Notes: generated by a model from the sequence alone, not told the origin. A DNA stretch of 46,283 nt from an uncultured Bacteroidales bacterium (GCA_945948555.1 CAMFBM010000018.1:1-46283), one strand, 5' to 3'. Counted from the first letter of the stretch, positions 1 to 8,639 are shown. A program made the numbers and translations.

Positions 1-185
1 GATGAAAGTTTTTCTCTTTTTTAATGTTTTTTCTTTTTCTTAATGTCTTTCAGAGGCATTTGTCATAAGCAATTGATTATTTTTGTCTGTGTCCGGGAGG
101 TCTTGATAAAAAAGTGCAAAAGCGGGATGTATGGTCTCATTTGAATGGGTGAAAATTGAGTTATTCGTCGGAAAAGCATAATGCC

Positions 186-214
186 TTGATTCCTCCAAAA
201 ACAGACTACATTTG
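186..214 (+). promoter_or_regulatory. Bacteroidota-type promoter of the SDR gene
   Basis: A TTG at 186-188 is followed after 18 nt by TACATTTG (207-214), which fits the Bacteroidota -33/-7 pattern (TTTG or TTG, then TAnnTTTG). Transcription would start at about 218-221. The first ATG at 220 would then be almost leaderless, so the second ATG at 238 is the better start. Confidence 0.6.
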
Positions 215-237
215 CAACAATGAAAAAAATTTTTGAT

Positions 238-987
238 ATGGGACAGTTACTTAAAGGAAAGGTGGCCGTAGTCACCGGAGGTACTAGAGGCATCGGTTAC
301 GCAATCGTGAAAAAATTCCTTGAAGAGGGAGCGGTTACCGTACTGTGCGGTTCCCGCCAGGAGACTGCTAAGGCTGCATTGGAGAAAATCAAGGCTGAAA
401 TGCCGGATGCACAGGTTGAGGCCATCTGGCCGAATCTTTCGGACCGGAAGCAGATGAGCGAAGTCCTTGCGGAAGTGAAGCGGAAATACGGCAGGCTTGA
501 CATTATGGCGAACAATGCCGGAATTTCACAGAACACACCTCTCTTTGACTACAAGGATGAGGATTTCGACAAGATTCTCGACATCAATGTCAAGGCTCTT
601 TACTCCTGCACACGTGCCGCTGCTGAACTGATGAAGGAAACAGGAGGGTCAATCATCAACACCAGTTCCATCGTAAGTTTCAACGGGCAGGGGTCGGGAT
701 GCGGCTATCCGGCTTCGAAATTTGCCGTGAACGGCCTGACAAAATCCCTTTCCCGCGAACTGGGAAGATACAATATCCGCGTGAATGCCGTCGCGCCTGG
801 TATTACAAGGACCGATATGGTGGCCGTCCTTCCGGAGGAGATGATCAAACCTCTCATCCGCAACATTCCTATGGGAAGAATGGCTGAACCGGAAGACATA
901 GCCAACGCCTTCCTCTTTCTGGCCAGCGACCTTTCATCCTACATCTCAGGAGCCATCCTGCCGGTCGCCGGAGCGATTGTCATTTAA
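238..987 (+). CDS. Short-chain dehydrogenase/reductase (SDR), FabG-like
   Basis: Predicted cytosolic NAD(P)-dependent oxidoreductase of the classical SDR family. Seen in the 249-residue product: the nucleotide-binding motif TGGTRGIG (residues 13-20), NNAG (92-95), an Asn in DIN (118), the catalytic Ser in NTSS (144) and YPASK giving Tyr157 and Lys161, so the full catalytic set is present. The N-terminal LLKGKVAVVTGG supports a start at 238; an in-frame ATG at 220 would add six residues but lies at the predicted transcription start. The usual C-terminal VDGG is replaced by VAGA and the protein ends soon after. Substrate cannot be told from sequence: FabG-like ketoacyl reductase or a sugar/polyol dehydrogenase are both possible. 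It is a single gene converging on the YfhO gene with only 39 nt between. Confidence 0.9.
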   Translation: MGQLLKGKVAVVTGGTRGIGYAIVKKFLEEGAVTVLCGSRQETAKAALEKIKAEMPDAQVEAIWPNLSDRKQMSEVLAEVKRKYGRLDIMANNAGISQNTPLFDYKDEDFDKILDINVKALYSCTRAAAELMKETGGSIINTSSIVSFNGQGSGCGYPASKFAVNGLTKSLSRELGRYNIRVNAVAPGITRTDMVAVLPEEMIKPLIRNIPMGRMAEPEDIANAFLFLASDLSSYISGAILPVAGAIVI

Positions 988-1026
988 CGAAAGTAGCCTG
1001 CTTTGCGGAGAACTATTAAAATAGAT

Positions 1027-3660
1027 TCAGAATTTGACAGCAACAGCTCCGGAGGCAGAGAGAAGAAGCAGAAGAAGCAGCAAGATTGAGCTCGCGCGGG
1101 AAATTGTGCTGCCGACGGTGTAGGAAGACGGCTCGAAGCGCATCACCAGAGTACCCTGCCCCTGCGGGAGAACAGCTCCACGAAGAATCCAGTCGGCACG
1201 GAAGAGGTCTGTCCCGATGGCGTCCTCAGTCGGGATGTAATGACCGTCGCGGACTGTTCCATATTTCCCTGAAGGTTCAATCCACGCCTTCCAACCGTTC
1301 GGATAGTAGATTTCGCTGAAAACGACAGGACGCTCCCGCGACGTGCTGAAGTCGTAGCGCAGTTCGTTCGGGGCGTAATGTACGAGGTTTATGCAATCCC
1401 CCGACTGAGTGTCGGAGAGAGCGTCAACACTCCCCTCGCAACCGGCTGAATCTCCGGAAGCCCCGCCTCCGAACGCCTCCCTCGCCCAAAGGAAATCCTC
1501 GCCGATGACAGCGCATCTCCTCAGGTCGGTCGCACCAAGAAGATCTATTTCCCGGTCGGGAGTGTCCGCACCGACAAAGTCATCCACGAACCAGGCATTG
1601 CCGAAGGCGTTGCGGTTCCTTACCGGAGGATAGTCCGGGTCAACTACAATGTAGCGGCAGTTCAGGGCCGATAGCACCGGAAGGCACGGCAGGGACTCCT
1701 CCATCGAGGCAATGGTCCCGGCATTGTTCAGGCTGCGTACGGCCTTGTTGATTTCCCCGGAGATATGTCTTTCAATCAAATCCTGGTATCTCTGAAGTTT
1801 GGCAGGGCTGTAACCTCCGATGCACTTGTGGCGGTAGGCCTGGATTCCGTCATTGAAGGTGTTCACGCTCAGGTCGAGCACCCTGTAGTCCGGGTCGGTG
1901 TCCGCAAGAATAATCTTGTCAACCGTCCTCTGTGCGTAGGCACTGTTGAAATCCTTTTTCGTCACGAAATGGTCCTTGTTGAGGTACCTTTTTCCAACCG
2001 CTCCAAGGTCGAAGAGCACCAGGACGCAGAACACGGCGGCGGCAATGTACTGCCTTCCTTTGACCGCAAAAGGATGTTTTGTGTTGTAGCACCAGGCGAT
2101 GAGCGCCGCAGCAAGGGTAATCATCAGAAGTGACCTGAAGGCATCCTTCACAAGAAGGGTCCTCCTGTCCGCTGCAAGGGCCTCGGTCAGTATTTCCGGA
2201 TTGCCTGCGTCGGAGGCACTTGTAAAAGATCCTGCAATCGAAGGGAAAAGGATGCAGACAAAGCAGAAGCCGGCCGTCACCCCGAAGGCTATTGCTGTAG
2301 CTTTCAGCACCTTCTTGTGATTGTAACCATCCTTGAGAATCCTGTCCAGGACCACGAATCCCAGCATCGGAAGACTGAACTGCAGAATCACCAGAGCCAT
2401 CGAGACTGTCCTGAACTTGTTGTACATCGGGGCGTATTCAAACCAAAGGCGGGTAAACCACATCAGATGACTTCCCCAGGCAAGCAGGATGGCAAGCACG
2501 GTAGCAACCAGAAGCCACCATTTCTCCCTGCCTCTGAAAAGGCAGAGCCCGAGCACGAAAAGGAAGATTGTGACAGCGCCCATATACATAGGTCCGGCGG
2601 TAAAAGGCTGCGGTCCCCAGTACAGCGGGAGGGACTTCATAATCCCGTTCAATCCCGGCTGGCCGGCCCTTTTGAGCAGTTTATATGTCTCTGTTTTCTT
2701 TCCCAGACTGCCTGCCGAAGCCCCTCCGTTGAAGTCAGGAATCAGAAGGTTCGGGGTCTCCTCAATGCCGTAGGACCACGCCGTCGCGTAACCAAGGTCC
2801 AGACCCTTGTCATTGTGAGTGTCGGATGTCGGGGAGAGTTCGGAGCCTCCGCGCATCGTGTATTTGGCATACTCGTAGGTCGGAATCAGCTTGTTGGCAT
2901 TGGTCCCGATGCCGACCAGACCGACGACAAGCAGCAGACCGGAAGCCGCGAAGAATCGTCCGACGCCCTGCCTCTTCACAAGGACGGCGACAAAATTCGC
3001 TATTGCATAGAGAAATATGACTATCGCAAGGTAATATGTAACCTGCGGATGGTTGGCCTTGATCTGCATACTCAGGGCCAGGGAGAAAAGCACCGAACCG
3101 AGCACCGTCAGGGGAAGCCATTTTCTCCAGGCAGCCTTGTCTGAAAGGGCGCTACGGTAGGTGAAAATCAGGCCGGCAAGCACCCAGGGAGCGAATGCAA
3201 GGGCCTGCATCTTTGTGTTGTGCCCCACCTGGATAATCTGGAAATTATAGGAACAGAAAGTCACGGCAATCGCTCCTGCAATGGCAAGAACCTTGTCGAT
3301 TCCCAGGGCGAGCATCAGCAGAAAAGCCCCGAGAAGGGACACGAAAAGATAGTTGGCCGGCCTGAGTCCTCCCGTCAGAAACTTGTACAACGGTTTTGTC
3401 CAGTCTCCCTCAAACTCGTCGTACATCGACACGGTCGGCATTCCCCCGAAGATGGAGTTCGTCCACAAGGTCCTGTCGTCGGGATGGGCGGCATTGTGGG
3501 TGGATATTTCATTTGTAATGCCCTTCCAGGAAGATATGTCCGACTGATTCAGCACCTTTCCCGAAAACACCTGCGGCACGAAGCCGTAGGCGAGTGCGAG
3601 GAAGAGGAGGACGATGCCCACATAGACGAGGCAGGTAGTCAATATCTTGTTATTCTTCAT
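1027..3660 (-). CDS. YfhO-family polytopic membrane protein
   Basis: An 877-residue integral membrane protein of the YfhO family. The family is linked in Firmicutes to glycosylation of lipoteichoic acids and in Bacteroidota is a large membrane protein of unsettled role. Seen: an N-terminal hydrophobic segment (about residues 8-28), the conserved early block WKGITNEI, the stretch NSIFGGMPT (about 67-75), many further membrane segments, a large soluble region after about residue 560, and a final leucine-rich membrane segment with eight Leu in a row just before the C-terminus. It is the second gene of a minus-strand pair with the upstream glycosyltransferase (37 nt gap), which suggests work on a lipid-linked or surface glycan. 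This link is inferred from context only. The region between the two genes holds an 18-nt triple repeat. Confidence 0.85.
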   Translation of the reverse strand: MKNNKILTTCLVYVGIVLLFLALAYGFVPQVFSGKVLNQSDISSWKGITNEISTHNAAHPDDRTLWTNSIFGGMPTVSMYDEFEGDWTKPLYKFLTGGLRPANYLFVSLLGAFLLMLALGIDKVLAIAGAIAVTFCSYNFQIIQVGHNTKMQALAFAPWVLAGLIFTYRSALSDKAAWRKWLPLTVLGSVLFSLALSMQIKANHPQVTYYLAIVIFLYAIANFVAVLVKRQGVGRFFAASGLLLVVGLVGIGTNANKLIPTYEYAKYTMRGGSELSPTSDTHNDKGLDLGYATAWSYGIEETPNLLIPDFNGGASAGSLGKKTETYKLLKRAGQPGLNGIMKSLPLYWGPQPFTAGPMYMGAVTIFLFVLGLCLFRGREKWWLLVATVLAILLAWGSHLMWFTRLWFEYAPMYNKFRTVSMALVILQFSLPMLGFVVLDRILKDGYNHKKVLKATAIAFGVTAGFCFVCILFPSIAGSFTSASDAGNPEILTEALAADRRTLLVKDAFRSLLMITLAAALIAWCYNTKHPFAVKGRQYIAAAVFCVLVLFDLGAVGKRYLNKDHFVTKKDFNSAYAQRTVDKIILADTDPDYRVLDLSVNTFNDGIQAYRHKCIGGYSPAKLQRYQDLIERHISGEINKAVRSLNNAGTIASMEESLPCLPVLSALNCRYIVVDPDYPPVRNRNAFGNAWFVDDFVGADTPDREIDLLGATDLRRCAVIGEDFLWAREAFGGGASGDSAGCEGSVDALSDTQSGDCINLVHYAPNELRYDFSTSRERPVVFSEIYYPNGWKAWIEPSGKYGTVRDGHYIPTEDAIGTDLFRADWILRGAVLPQGQGTLVMRFEPSSYTVGSTISRASSILLLLLLLLSASGAVAVKF

Positions 3661-3711
3661 TTTACGATATATTTTCTATTTAAGGGATATTTACTATTTA
3701 CGGTATATTTA
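3658..3711 (-). repeat. Three tandem 18-nt AT-rich units at the gene junction
   Basis: Three consecutive 18-nt units (3694-3711, 3676-3693 and 3658-3675 reading the minus strand) share the pattern TAAATATACCGTAAATAG with substitutions. The first overlaps the last codons of the glycosyltransferase and the last contains the ATG of the YfhO gene. Related ATATnYCGTAAA words occur at 17493-17536 and, as CGTCA variants, at 16069-16110. Confidence 0.6.
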
Positions 3712-5008
3712 CAATTCTGTCCATCAGCTCCGCCATTTTCCGGGCCGTGGAGCGGCGGGAGAACTGTTCCGTACCTTCCACATCGACTTGAAGGGTCCCG
3801 TTGCGGAACGCCTCCCAACTCCCGTCAATGAATTTGGCAATCCCGACATAGTCATCCCAGTCAAAGGTCTGTCCCGCGCCTGACTGCCTGAGGATTTGCG
3901 CCATAGCCCCGTCAGGCTGCCCGATTCCGAGCACAGGGCGGCCTGAGGCGAGATATTCAAACAGTTTCCCAGGAAGGGTCGCCCTGTACTCTGGTTCCTT
4001 CCTGAGCGGAAGAATCAGCAGCGAGGCGCTTTTCTGTTCCTTGACAGCAACAGGATGGGGCTGATAGCCGTTGTCAATCAGGTTCTCCGCAAGGGAAGCC
4101 TCCAGGATTGACCTGACGATGTCCCTGTCTGTCTTTCCCACAAGCCTGATTCTGAGCATCCTGCGAAATTCCTCATCCTCCGCGCATTTCTCTGAGAGTA
4201 CCTTCCAGAGCACATCCGGATTGCCGTCCGCAGCGAACAGCCCAGTGTGGGTGACGTTGAAATAGCCATCGTCCTCAACAAGGGCATCGGCAAAGTCATC
4301 CTCATCGAATCCATTGGTTATCAGCTCGACAGGAGTTTCTGTCATACTCCTGAACTCCTCCTGAACAATCGGTGAGACCGCAACCACCACCGTGGCATTG
4401 TCCAGCACCTGCTTCTCCAGACGCTCGTGCCTGTGCCTTGCCCACCTGGACAGTTCCAGATGCTTGAAATAGAACATCTTCGTCCATGGGTCGCGGAAAT
4501 CCGCAATCCACGGCAGACCGCACTCATGGGAGAGTTTCATTGCAATCAGATGCATAGAATGTGGCGGACCGGTGCTCACAATCACATCAACGGGATGGTC
4601 CCTGAGGTAGTCCTTCAGAAATCTGACAGACTTCCGAACCCAGAGAACCCGGGGGTCAGGAATGAAAAAATTCCCCCTGACCTTCATTGCAAGCCTCTGC
4701 AAGAAGGTTTTTTTCTGCGAATTGACCGGGTTGACCTCATTGCTTCCACCCTCGGAAGCGGACTTGCCGCCGAGCAGTTTCCTATAGAAGGAATATGGCT
4801 CGAAAATCCTGGTTTTCAACACCTCCGTGCCCTCGGGAACATCATTCTCCAGAGTGCGATCCACTGCCAGAAGTTCCGGATTCTCAGGGGTATAGACGAC
4901 ACATTGCCACCCCTGTGCAGGCAGGTACTTGGCGAATTTCACCCACCTCTGCACGCCCGACCCCCCTGACGGCGGCCAATAATATGATATCACCAACACT
5001 CGTTTCAT
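3698..5008 (-). CDS. Glycosyltransferase, GT4-like (GT-B fold)
   Basis: A 436-residue predicted cytosolic or membrane-associated glycosyltransferase that moves an activated sugar onto a surface-glycan or lipid acceptor; donor and acceptor unknown. Seen: the N-terminal GT-B start with YYWPPSGGSGVQRW (residues 9-22), a mid-protein GPPHSMH / IADFRDPW stretch typical of this Bacteroidota glycosyltransferase group, and the C-terminal donor-binding block with KLFEYLASGRPVLG around residue 365. It leads a two-gene operon with the YfhO gene. Its promoter is the minus-strand TATATTTG at 5054-5047, which is the end of an 82-bp sequence found again before the AlbA_2 gene, so the two units may be co-regulated. 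Confidence 0.85.
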   Translation of the reverse strand: MKRVLVISYYWPPSGGSGVQRWVKFAKYLPAQGWQCVVYTPENPELLAVDRTLENDVPEGTEVLKTRIFEPYSFYRKLLGGKSASEGGSNEVNPVNSQKKTFLQRLAMKVRGNFFIPDPRVLWVRKSVRFLKDYLRDHPVDVIVSTGPPHSMHLIAMKLSHECGLPWIADFRDPWTKMFYFKHLELSRWARHRHERLEKQVLDNATVVVAVSPIVQEEFRSMTETPVELITNGFDEDDFADALVEDDGYFNVTHTGLFAADGNPDVLWKVLSEKCAEDEEFRRMLRIRLVGKTDRDIVRSILEASLAENLIDNGYQPHPVAVKEQKSASLLILPLRKEPEYRATLPGKLFEYLASGRPVLGIGQPDGAMAQILRQSGAGQTFDWDDYVGIAKFIDGSWEAFRNGTLQVDVEGTEQFSRRSTARKMAELMDRIVNIP

Positions 5009-5046
5009 ATCCTCTGGTTTCGCAAACTCTCCTAAAGCAAAGCCTG

Positions 5047-5128
5047 CAAATATACTCAGTTATTTTCAAAAACATAAAAACTGCGGAAATTCGATAAAAT
5101 GCCATTCTGAAAACTGCGGAAATTCGAT
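5047..5128 (-). repeat. 82-bp promoter cassette, copy 1 (before the glycosyltransferase)
   Basis: Base-for-base identical to 6852-6933 in the same orientation (offset 1805). Read on the minus strand it carries, from upstream to downstream, two exact copies of a 19-mer (plus-strand form AAAACTGCGGAAATTCGAT at 5110-5128 and 5077-5095, 33 bp apart, about three helical turns) and a TATATTTG -7 element at 5054-5047. The glycosyltransferase ATG lies 38 nt further on. Twin direct repeats at a fixed distance upstream of a -7 box suggest a regulator-binding site; this is inference. Confidence 0.9.
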
Positions 5129-5381
5129 GAAATTTTGAGTTTTTCAAACTCCTATACCCAAAATTCATAAATATTTAAAAATAAATCAAATAACTCTTGC
5201 ATGTGTCAATATTAGGGGAGTTCAAGAAAAGACTTATTCAGAGGTAATTCATCTTTTCCACGGTGTCCCTGAGAATATAAAGCCAACGAGGCCGTGGAGA
5301 GAATCACGCATAGGACAAGGTGTCTAAGAGAACAATATGCCGAAGACATACACGTCATTGTGGTCGGGTTGCTGGATTTCT
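5129..5381. other. Non-coding stretch without a recognisable gene
   Basis: AT-rich up to about 5210, then less so. Short open stretches exist on the plus strand (for example the codons after the TGA near 5270, reading EYKANEAVERITHRT) but none has a start, a promoter or a family I recognise. It may be decayed coding DNA of the accessory interval between the two 82-bp copies. Confidence 0.4.
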
Positions 5382-5450
5382 TTATTTTGTTGAGCCCTTT
5401 ATAAGCCCTTTTAGTTTATTGGGCAGAATAAAATAATATCCAGAAATTCA
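5382..5450 (-). pseudogene. C-terminal relic of a second AlbA_2-type gene
   Basis: The minus strand reads SGYYFILPNKLKGLIKGSTK and then a TAA. This parallels the real C-terminus of the gene just upstream (TYYVVKGLTKGSNLSE), including the KGL(T/I)KGS repeat, encoded by the recurring word AAAGGGCTYA. It lies 37 nt after that gene's stop, in another frame, with an in-frame stop just before it. Best read as the leftover tail of a lost paralogue or of an earlier version of the same gene. Confidence 0.5.
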
Positions 5451-5487
5451 GGCACTTGCAAATCAAAGGCTGCGCCCGTCGCTCATA

Positions 5488-6831
5488 TTACTCGCTGAGA
5501 TTTGAGCCCTTTGTGAGCCCTTTGACGACGTAATACGTTCCCTTTCCCGTAGTTCCTTTTACTTCAAGGTAATTGGATAATGACGTCAAAAGCCGTGTGG
5601 CGGTTGGCTTACTAACCTTGGCCATCTCTTGCACATCAGTATTCGTTATACGGCCATTCTTCAAGGCGAATTCTATGGCCTGGATGCCACGCTCACTTAT
5701 TCCCGCCTCTTTGAGCTGCGCCGCAGGGCTGTTGAAGAACGTGACCATAAGTCCGCCGAAAGAAGTGTCGAATACCGGCGGCAGGAGTTTCTCTGCAATG
5801 GCACCGTTCACAATCTTACCTATGCCGCGACCCCATGCCTCAACTTCTCCACAGCGGAAGAAGGCATTGGCAATCGCAGGGTTGAAGGCTCTGGAAGGGT
5901 GTTTCTTCAGCAAGCTCTCAACTGTCCAGGATCCCGGAAGCTCGCCGGGATTCCAAAAGACGATACGGTCGGGATACACGCTTATCTGGATAGGCACCTG
6001 TTCCTGGTAATTTTTGTGTGCCACGGCATTCAGAATACACTCTCGTAAAGGGTCTTCCGGGAAAGGAGGAGTCTCGACCCGCTGCAGCCCCTGGTACGTA
6101 ATCATATAGTTCATGTACTTAGTGGTCAGGAGGTCGAAAATACGGTCCACCTGCTGTACTAAGCTGCCATGAATCTCATCCTGGAATGCGAGGTCGGAAT
6201 CAGACCGGAAGAAGCCAATCTTGATGAATGAACCAGGGAATCGTTTCTCCGGCTTAGGATGGAACATCAAGATACCCGCGCGGGTAATTTGGCCGTCAAC
6301 GAGCATGTCGAGAGAGGACAGGAAGTCTGCATTGGAGTCGGACAGAACCTCGGAGTCCATTCTTTTCTTCTTGATACCACTTTGCTTGAAGTCCTGGATG
6401 GATTTGGAGTCAAGGTCTTCCGGGGTCACGTCCGGCACCGGCACATTGCACCAGCGGACGCCCACTTTGTCAAGGAGGAACTTGTTGAGGGCCGCGCCTT
6501 TGAGCTCCTGCTTGGTGCTGCCGGAACGGTAATGATACTGTCCTTTGTAGTTAACCGGGTAAGGATACGGCTCTACAACCAACTCGATGTAAGACTTGTC
6601 GCCTTCGTGGTGAAGGTTCACATCTACCATAATACCTAGAACATCGCGCACTTTGTTCGGCAGGTCTTCCATCAGTTTGTCGGCATTTTCCAGGCCTACC
6701 GGCTTATGCGGAGGGTCATCATCCACGCCAAGGAAGATGCGGCCGCCGTTGGCGTTGGCGAATCCGCAAAGCCACTTGTAATATTCGTCTTTCCAGATCT
6801 CCTTGTATTCTATGTTCTGACTTTCATCCAT
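5488..6831 (-). CDS. AlbA_2-domain ATP-binding protein (RecG-like putative DNA-binding regulator)
   Basis: A 447-residue protein of the AlbA_2 / HATPase_c_4 family often labelled putative transcriptional regulator or RecG-like helicase. Seen: N-terminal AlbA_2 domain opening with ESQNIEYKE and FANANGGRIFLGVDD (about 24-38); a GHKL-type ATPase-like region with DPLRECILNAVAHKNY and EAWGRGIGKI (about 265-340); and a C-terminal winged helix (ITNTDVQEMAKVSKPTATRLL, about 395-415) ending in a repetitive KGLTKGSN tail. Family members are accessory genes of unproven function. The minus-strand promoter TATATTTG (6859-6852) lies in the second 82-bp cassette, whose twin 19-mers could be this protein's own binding sites. 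It is divergent from the AAA/DUF4143 gene and the cassette lies between them. Confidence 0.85.
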   Translation of the reverse strand: MDESQNIEYKEIWKDEYYKWLCGFANANGGRIFLGVDDDPPHKPVGLENADKLMEDLPNKVRDVLGIMVDVNLHHEGDKSYIELVVEPYPYPVNYKGQYHYRSGSTKQELKGAALNKFLLDKVGVRWCNVPVPDVTPEDLDSKSIQDFKQSGIKKKRMDSEVLSDSNADFLSSLDMLVDGQITRAGILMFHPKPEKRFPGSFIKIGFFRSDSDLAFQDEIHGSLVQQVDRIFDLLTTKYMNYMITYQGLQRVETPPFPEDPLRECILNAVAHKNYQEQVPIQISVYPDRIVFWNPGELPGSWTVESLLKKHPSRAFNPAIANAFFRCGEVEAWGRGIGKIVNGAIAEKLLPPVFDTSFGGLMVTFFNSPAAQLKEAGISERGIQAIEFALKNGRITNTDVQEMAKVSKPTATRLLTSLSNYLEVKGTTGKGTYYVVKGLTKGSNLSE

Positions 6832-6851
6832 ACAAAACTCGTTTAGCCAGA

Positions 6852-6933
6852 CAAATATACTCAGTTATTTTCAAAAACATAAAAACTGCGGAAATTCGAT
6901 AAAATGCCATTCTGAAAACTGCGGAAATTCGAT
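6852..6933 (-). repeat. 82-bp promoter cassette, copy 2 (AlbA_2 / ATPase divergent region)
   Basis: Identical to 5047-5128. The twin 19-mers are at 6915-6933 and 6882-6900 and the minus-strand -7 box TATATTTG at 6859-6852, 20 nt before the AlbA_2 ATG. The other edge lies 40 nt before the plus-strand promoter of the ATPase gene, so one operator could serve both divergent genes. Confidence 0.9.
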
Positions 6934-6973
6934 AAAACCCAATAAAATATATTGATTTTCATTTATATATAAT

Positions 6974-6981
6974 TACATTTG
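6974..6981 (+). promoter_or_regulatory. Promoter -7 element of the AAA/DUF4143 gene
   Basis: TACATTTG matches TAnnTTTG and lies 21 nt before the ATG at 7003. A TTG codon at 6979 overlaps this element, so it cannot be a translated start; the ATG at 7003 is chosen. Confidence 0.6.
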
Positions 6982-7002
6982 CAAAGACATAAACTAATAT
7001 AT

Positions 7003-8337
7003 ATGGATACTCTATTCAGAAGAAAGATATATGATGAAATGCTCGTTTGGAAAAAAGAGTCAAATGGAGAATCAGCTTTGTTGATAGAAGGGCCGAGACG
7101 TGTGGGAAAGTCAACCATTGTCCGGCTGTTTGCACAGAATGAGTATCGCAGTCACGTAATCATCGACTTCGCAAAGGCTTCTACAGAAGAGAAGAACCTG
7201 TTCAATGATATTTCAGATTTGGACTACTTCTTCACCAGACTGAAATTGCTGAAAGGCATCTCTTTGTATGAAAGGGAGTCGGTTATTATCTTTGATGAAG
7301 TACAGCAATATCCAATCGCGCGTCAGGCAATCAAATACCTTGTTGAAGACGGGCGTTATGATTTCATCGAGACCGGTTCCCTTATCAGTATCCATAAGAA
7401 TGTTGACAACATAGTCATACCAAGCGAAGAGGAATCCCTCTGTATGTACCCAATGGACTATGAAGAGTTCCGGTGGGCTATGGGAGATAAGGAAACGATT
7501 CCTCTGCTGAAGGAGATGTTGGAGAAGAAAAGACCATTGGGTGATGATGTGAACCGGAAGATGCTTCGTGATTACCGCCTCTATATGCTGGTGGGAGGGA
7601 TGCCTCAGGCGGTAAGCAAGTACATAGAAACTCGTGACCTAATGAAAGTGGATAAGGTCAAAAGAGGTATTCTCCGGATCTACGAACAGGATTTCCACAA
7701 ACTGGATAAAACAGACAAGGCCAAGGCCATTTTCAGGGCAATACCATCGGAACTGTACAAGAATTCCACCCGATACCAGATAACCACTGTGCTGGGCAGA
7801 ATTAACAGCGACTCCATCCGTGGGCTCATTGAAATGATTGAGGACAGCAAGACAGTGAATATTGCCTATCACTCCAATGATCCGAATGTGGGGATGGAAC
7901 TCACATCGGACAAATCATCGTACAAGATGTATGTTTGCGACACCGGACTGTTTGTCACCTTGGCATTCTGGGACAAGAAGTTTACGGAAAATATTATATA
8001 TCAGAAACTGTTGAATGACAAACTGGAAGCAAACCTCGGCTATGTGTATGAAAATGCTGTAGCCCAGGCATTGGCATCTTCCGGCAACAAACTGTTCTAC
8101 TACACTTGGTTGGATGAGAATAATCATCCCTTTGAAATTGACTTCCTCTTGTCACGGGGTTCAAAACTATGGCCATTGGAAGTAAAGTCCTCCGGATACA
8201 ACAAGCATAAATCGCTTGACGAGTTCTGTAGGAAATACTCCGGTCGCATCAGCAGCAGGTACCTTGTCTATACCAAGGATTTGCGGAAAGACTGTGAAAC
8301 CACGATGATTCCTATCTATATGGCAGGTTTGCTCTGA
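7003..8337 (+). CDS. AAA family ATPase with DUF4143 (AAA_14 type)
   Basis: A 444-residue AAA_14 / DUF4143 ATPase, a very common accessory gene of unknown function in Bacteroidota. Seen: Walker A GPRRVGKS (residues 30-37), Walker B VIIFDEVQQ with Asp98-Glu99, and a C-terminal DUF4143 part with FEIDFLL followed by PLEVKSSG. This D...ExK arrangement is that of a PD-(D/E)XK nuclease-like core, so a DNA-directed activity is possible. The start at 7003 has its own promoter (6974-6981) and an AT-rich leader. It is divergent from the AlbA_2 gene across the 82-bp cassette. A 14-bp inverted repeat follows the stop by 18 nt and may end the transcript. Confidence 0.88.
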   Translation: MDTLFRRKIYDEMLVWKKESNGESALLIEGPRRVGKSTIVRLFAQNEYRSHVIIDFAKASTEEKNLFNDISDLDYFFTRLKLLKGISLYERESVIIFDEVQQYPIARQAIKYLVEDGRYDFIETGSLISIHKNVDNIVIPSEEESLCMYPMDYEEFRWAMGDKETIPLLKEMLEKKRPLGDDVNRKMLRDYRLYMLVGGMPQAVSKYIETRDLMKVDKVKRGILRIYEQDFHKLDKTDKAKAIFRAIPSELYKNSTRYQITTVLGRINSDSIRGLIEMIEDSKTVNIAYHSNDPNVGMELTSDKSSYKMYVCDTGLFVTLAFWDKKFTENIIYQKLLNDKLEANLGYVYENAVAQALASSGNKLFYYTWLDENNHPFEIDFLLSRGSKLWPLEVKSSGYNKHKSLDEFCRKYSGRISSRYLVYTKDLRKDCETTMIPIYMAGLL

Positions 8338-8355
8338 CTTTATCAAATTCCCTCC

Positions 8356-8401
8356 AATTTCATCATTATCTCGACAAATTATGGGACATAATGATGAAAT
8401 T
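8356..8401. repeat. Perfect 14-bp inverted repeat after the ATPase gene
   Basis: AATTTCATCATTAT (8356-8369) and its exact reverse complement (8388-8401) enclose an 18-nt loop. It may act as a terminator, though no T-run follows, or be a protein-binding palindrome. A partial third copy (AATCATTATCTC) begins near 8416. Confidence 0.6.
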
Positions 8402-8523
8402 ACCCTGCCATTTTAATCATTATCTCTGTTTTTAACACACATAGTGACGAACCTGGCAAACGGAAGTATGTCATCTTTAACACTTGCGGACTCAAGGGCT
8501 GCCATATTAGTATTTGTTTACGA

Positions 8524-8559
8524 ACTAAAATTAGTATTTACTGCTGTACTAATTTTAGT
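8524..8559. repeat. Perfect 13-bp inverted repeat, operator-like
   Basis: ACTAAAATTAGTA (8524-8536) and its exact complement (8547-8559) surround a 10-nt loop. The word TTAGTA or its complement recurs just outside on both sides. The density of this word in AT-rich DNA suggests an operator or the end of a lost element rather than a terminator. There is no gene between 8338 and 8716. Confidence 0.5.
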
Positions 8560-8639
8560 AAATTACTAATGTTAAACGCAAAAACAGTAAATGATTGATT
8601 TTTTCAGCCCCCTTGACAAGGATTTAAGAGATATTTTGG

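Noticed and set aside
2317..3144. A 275-codon plus-strand frame opposite the YfhO gene
   Set aside because: Shadow of a high-GC membrane-protein gene; composition and lack of signals argue against a real gene.
5129..5381. Small RNA or coding gene between the first 82-bp copy and the AlbA_2 relic
   Set aside because: No promoter, terminator hairpin or recognisable protein was found; left as non-coding.
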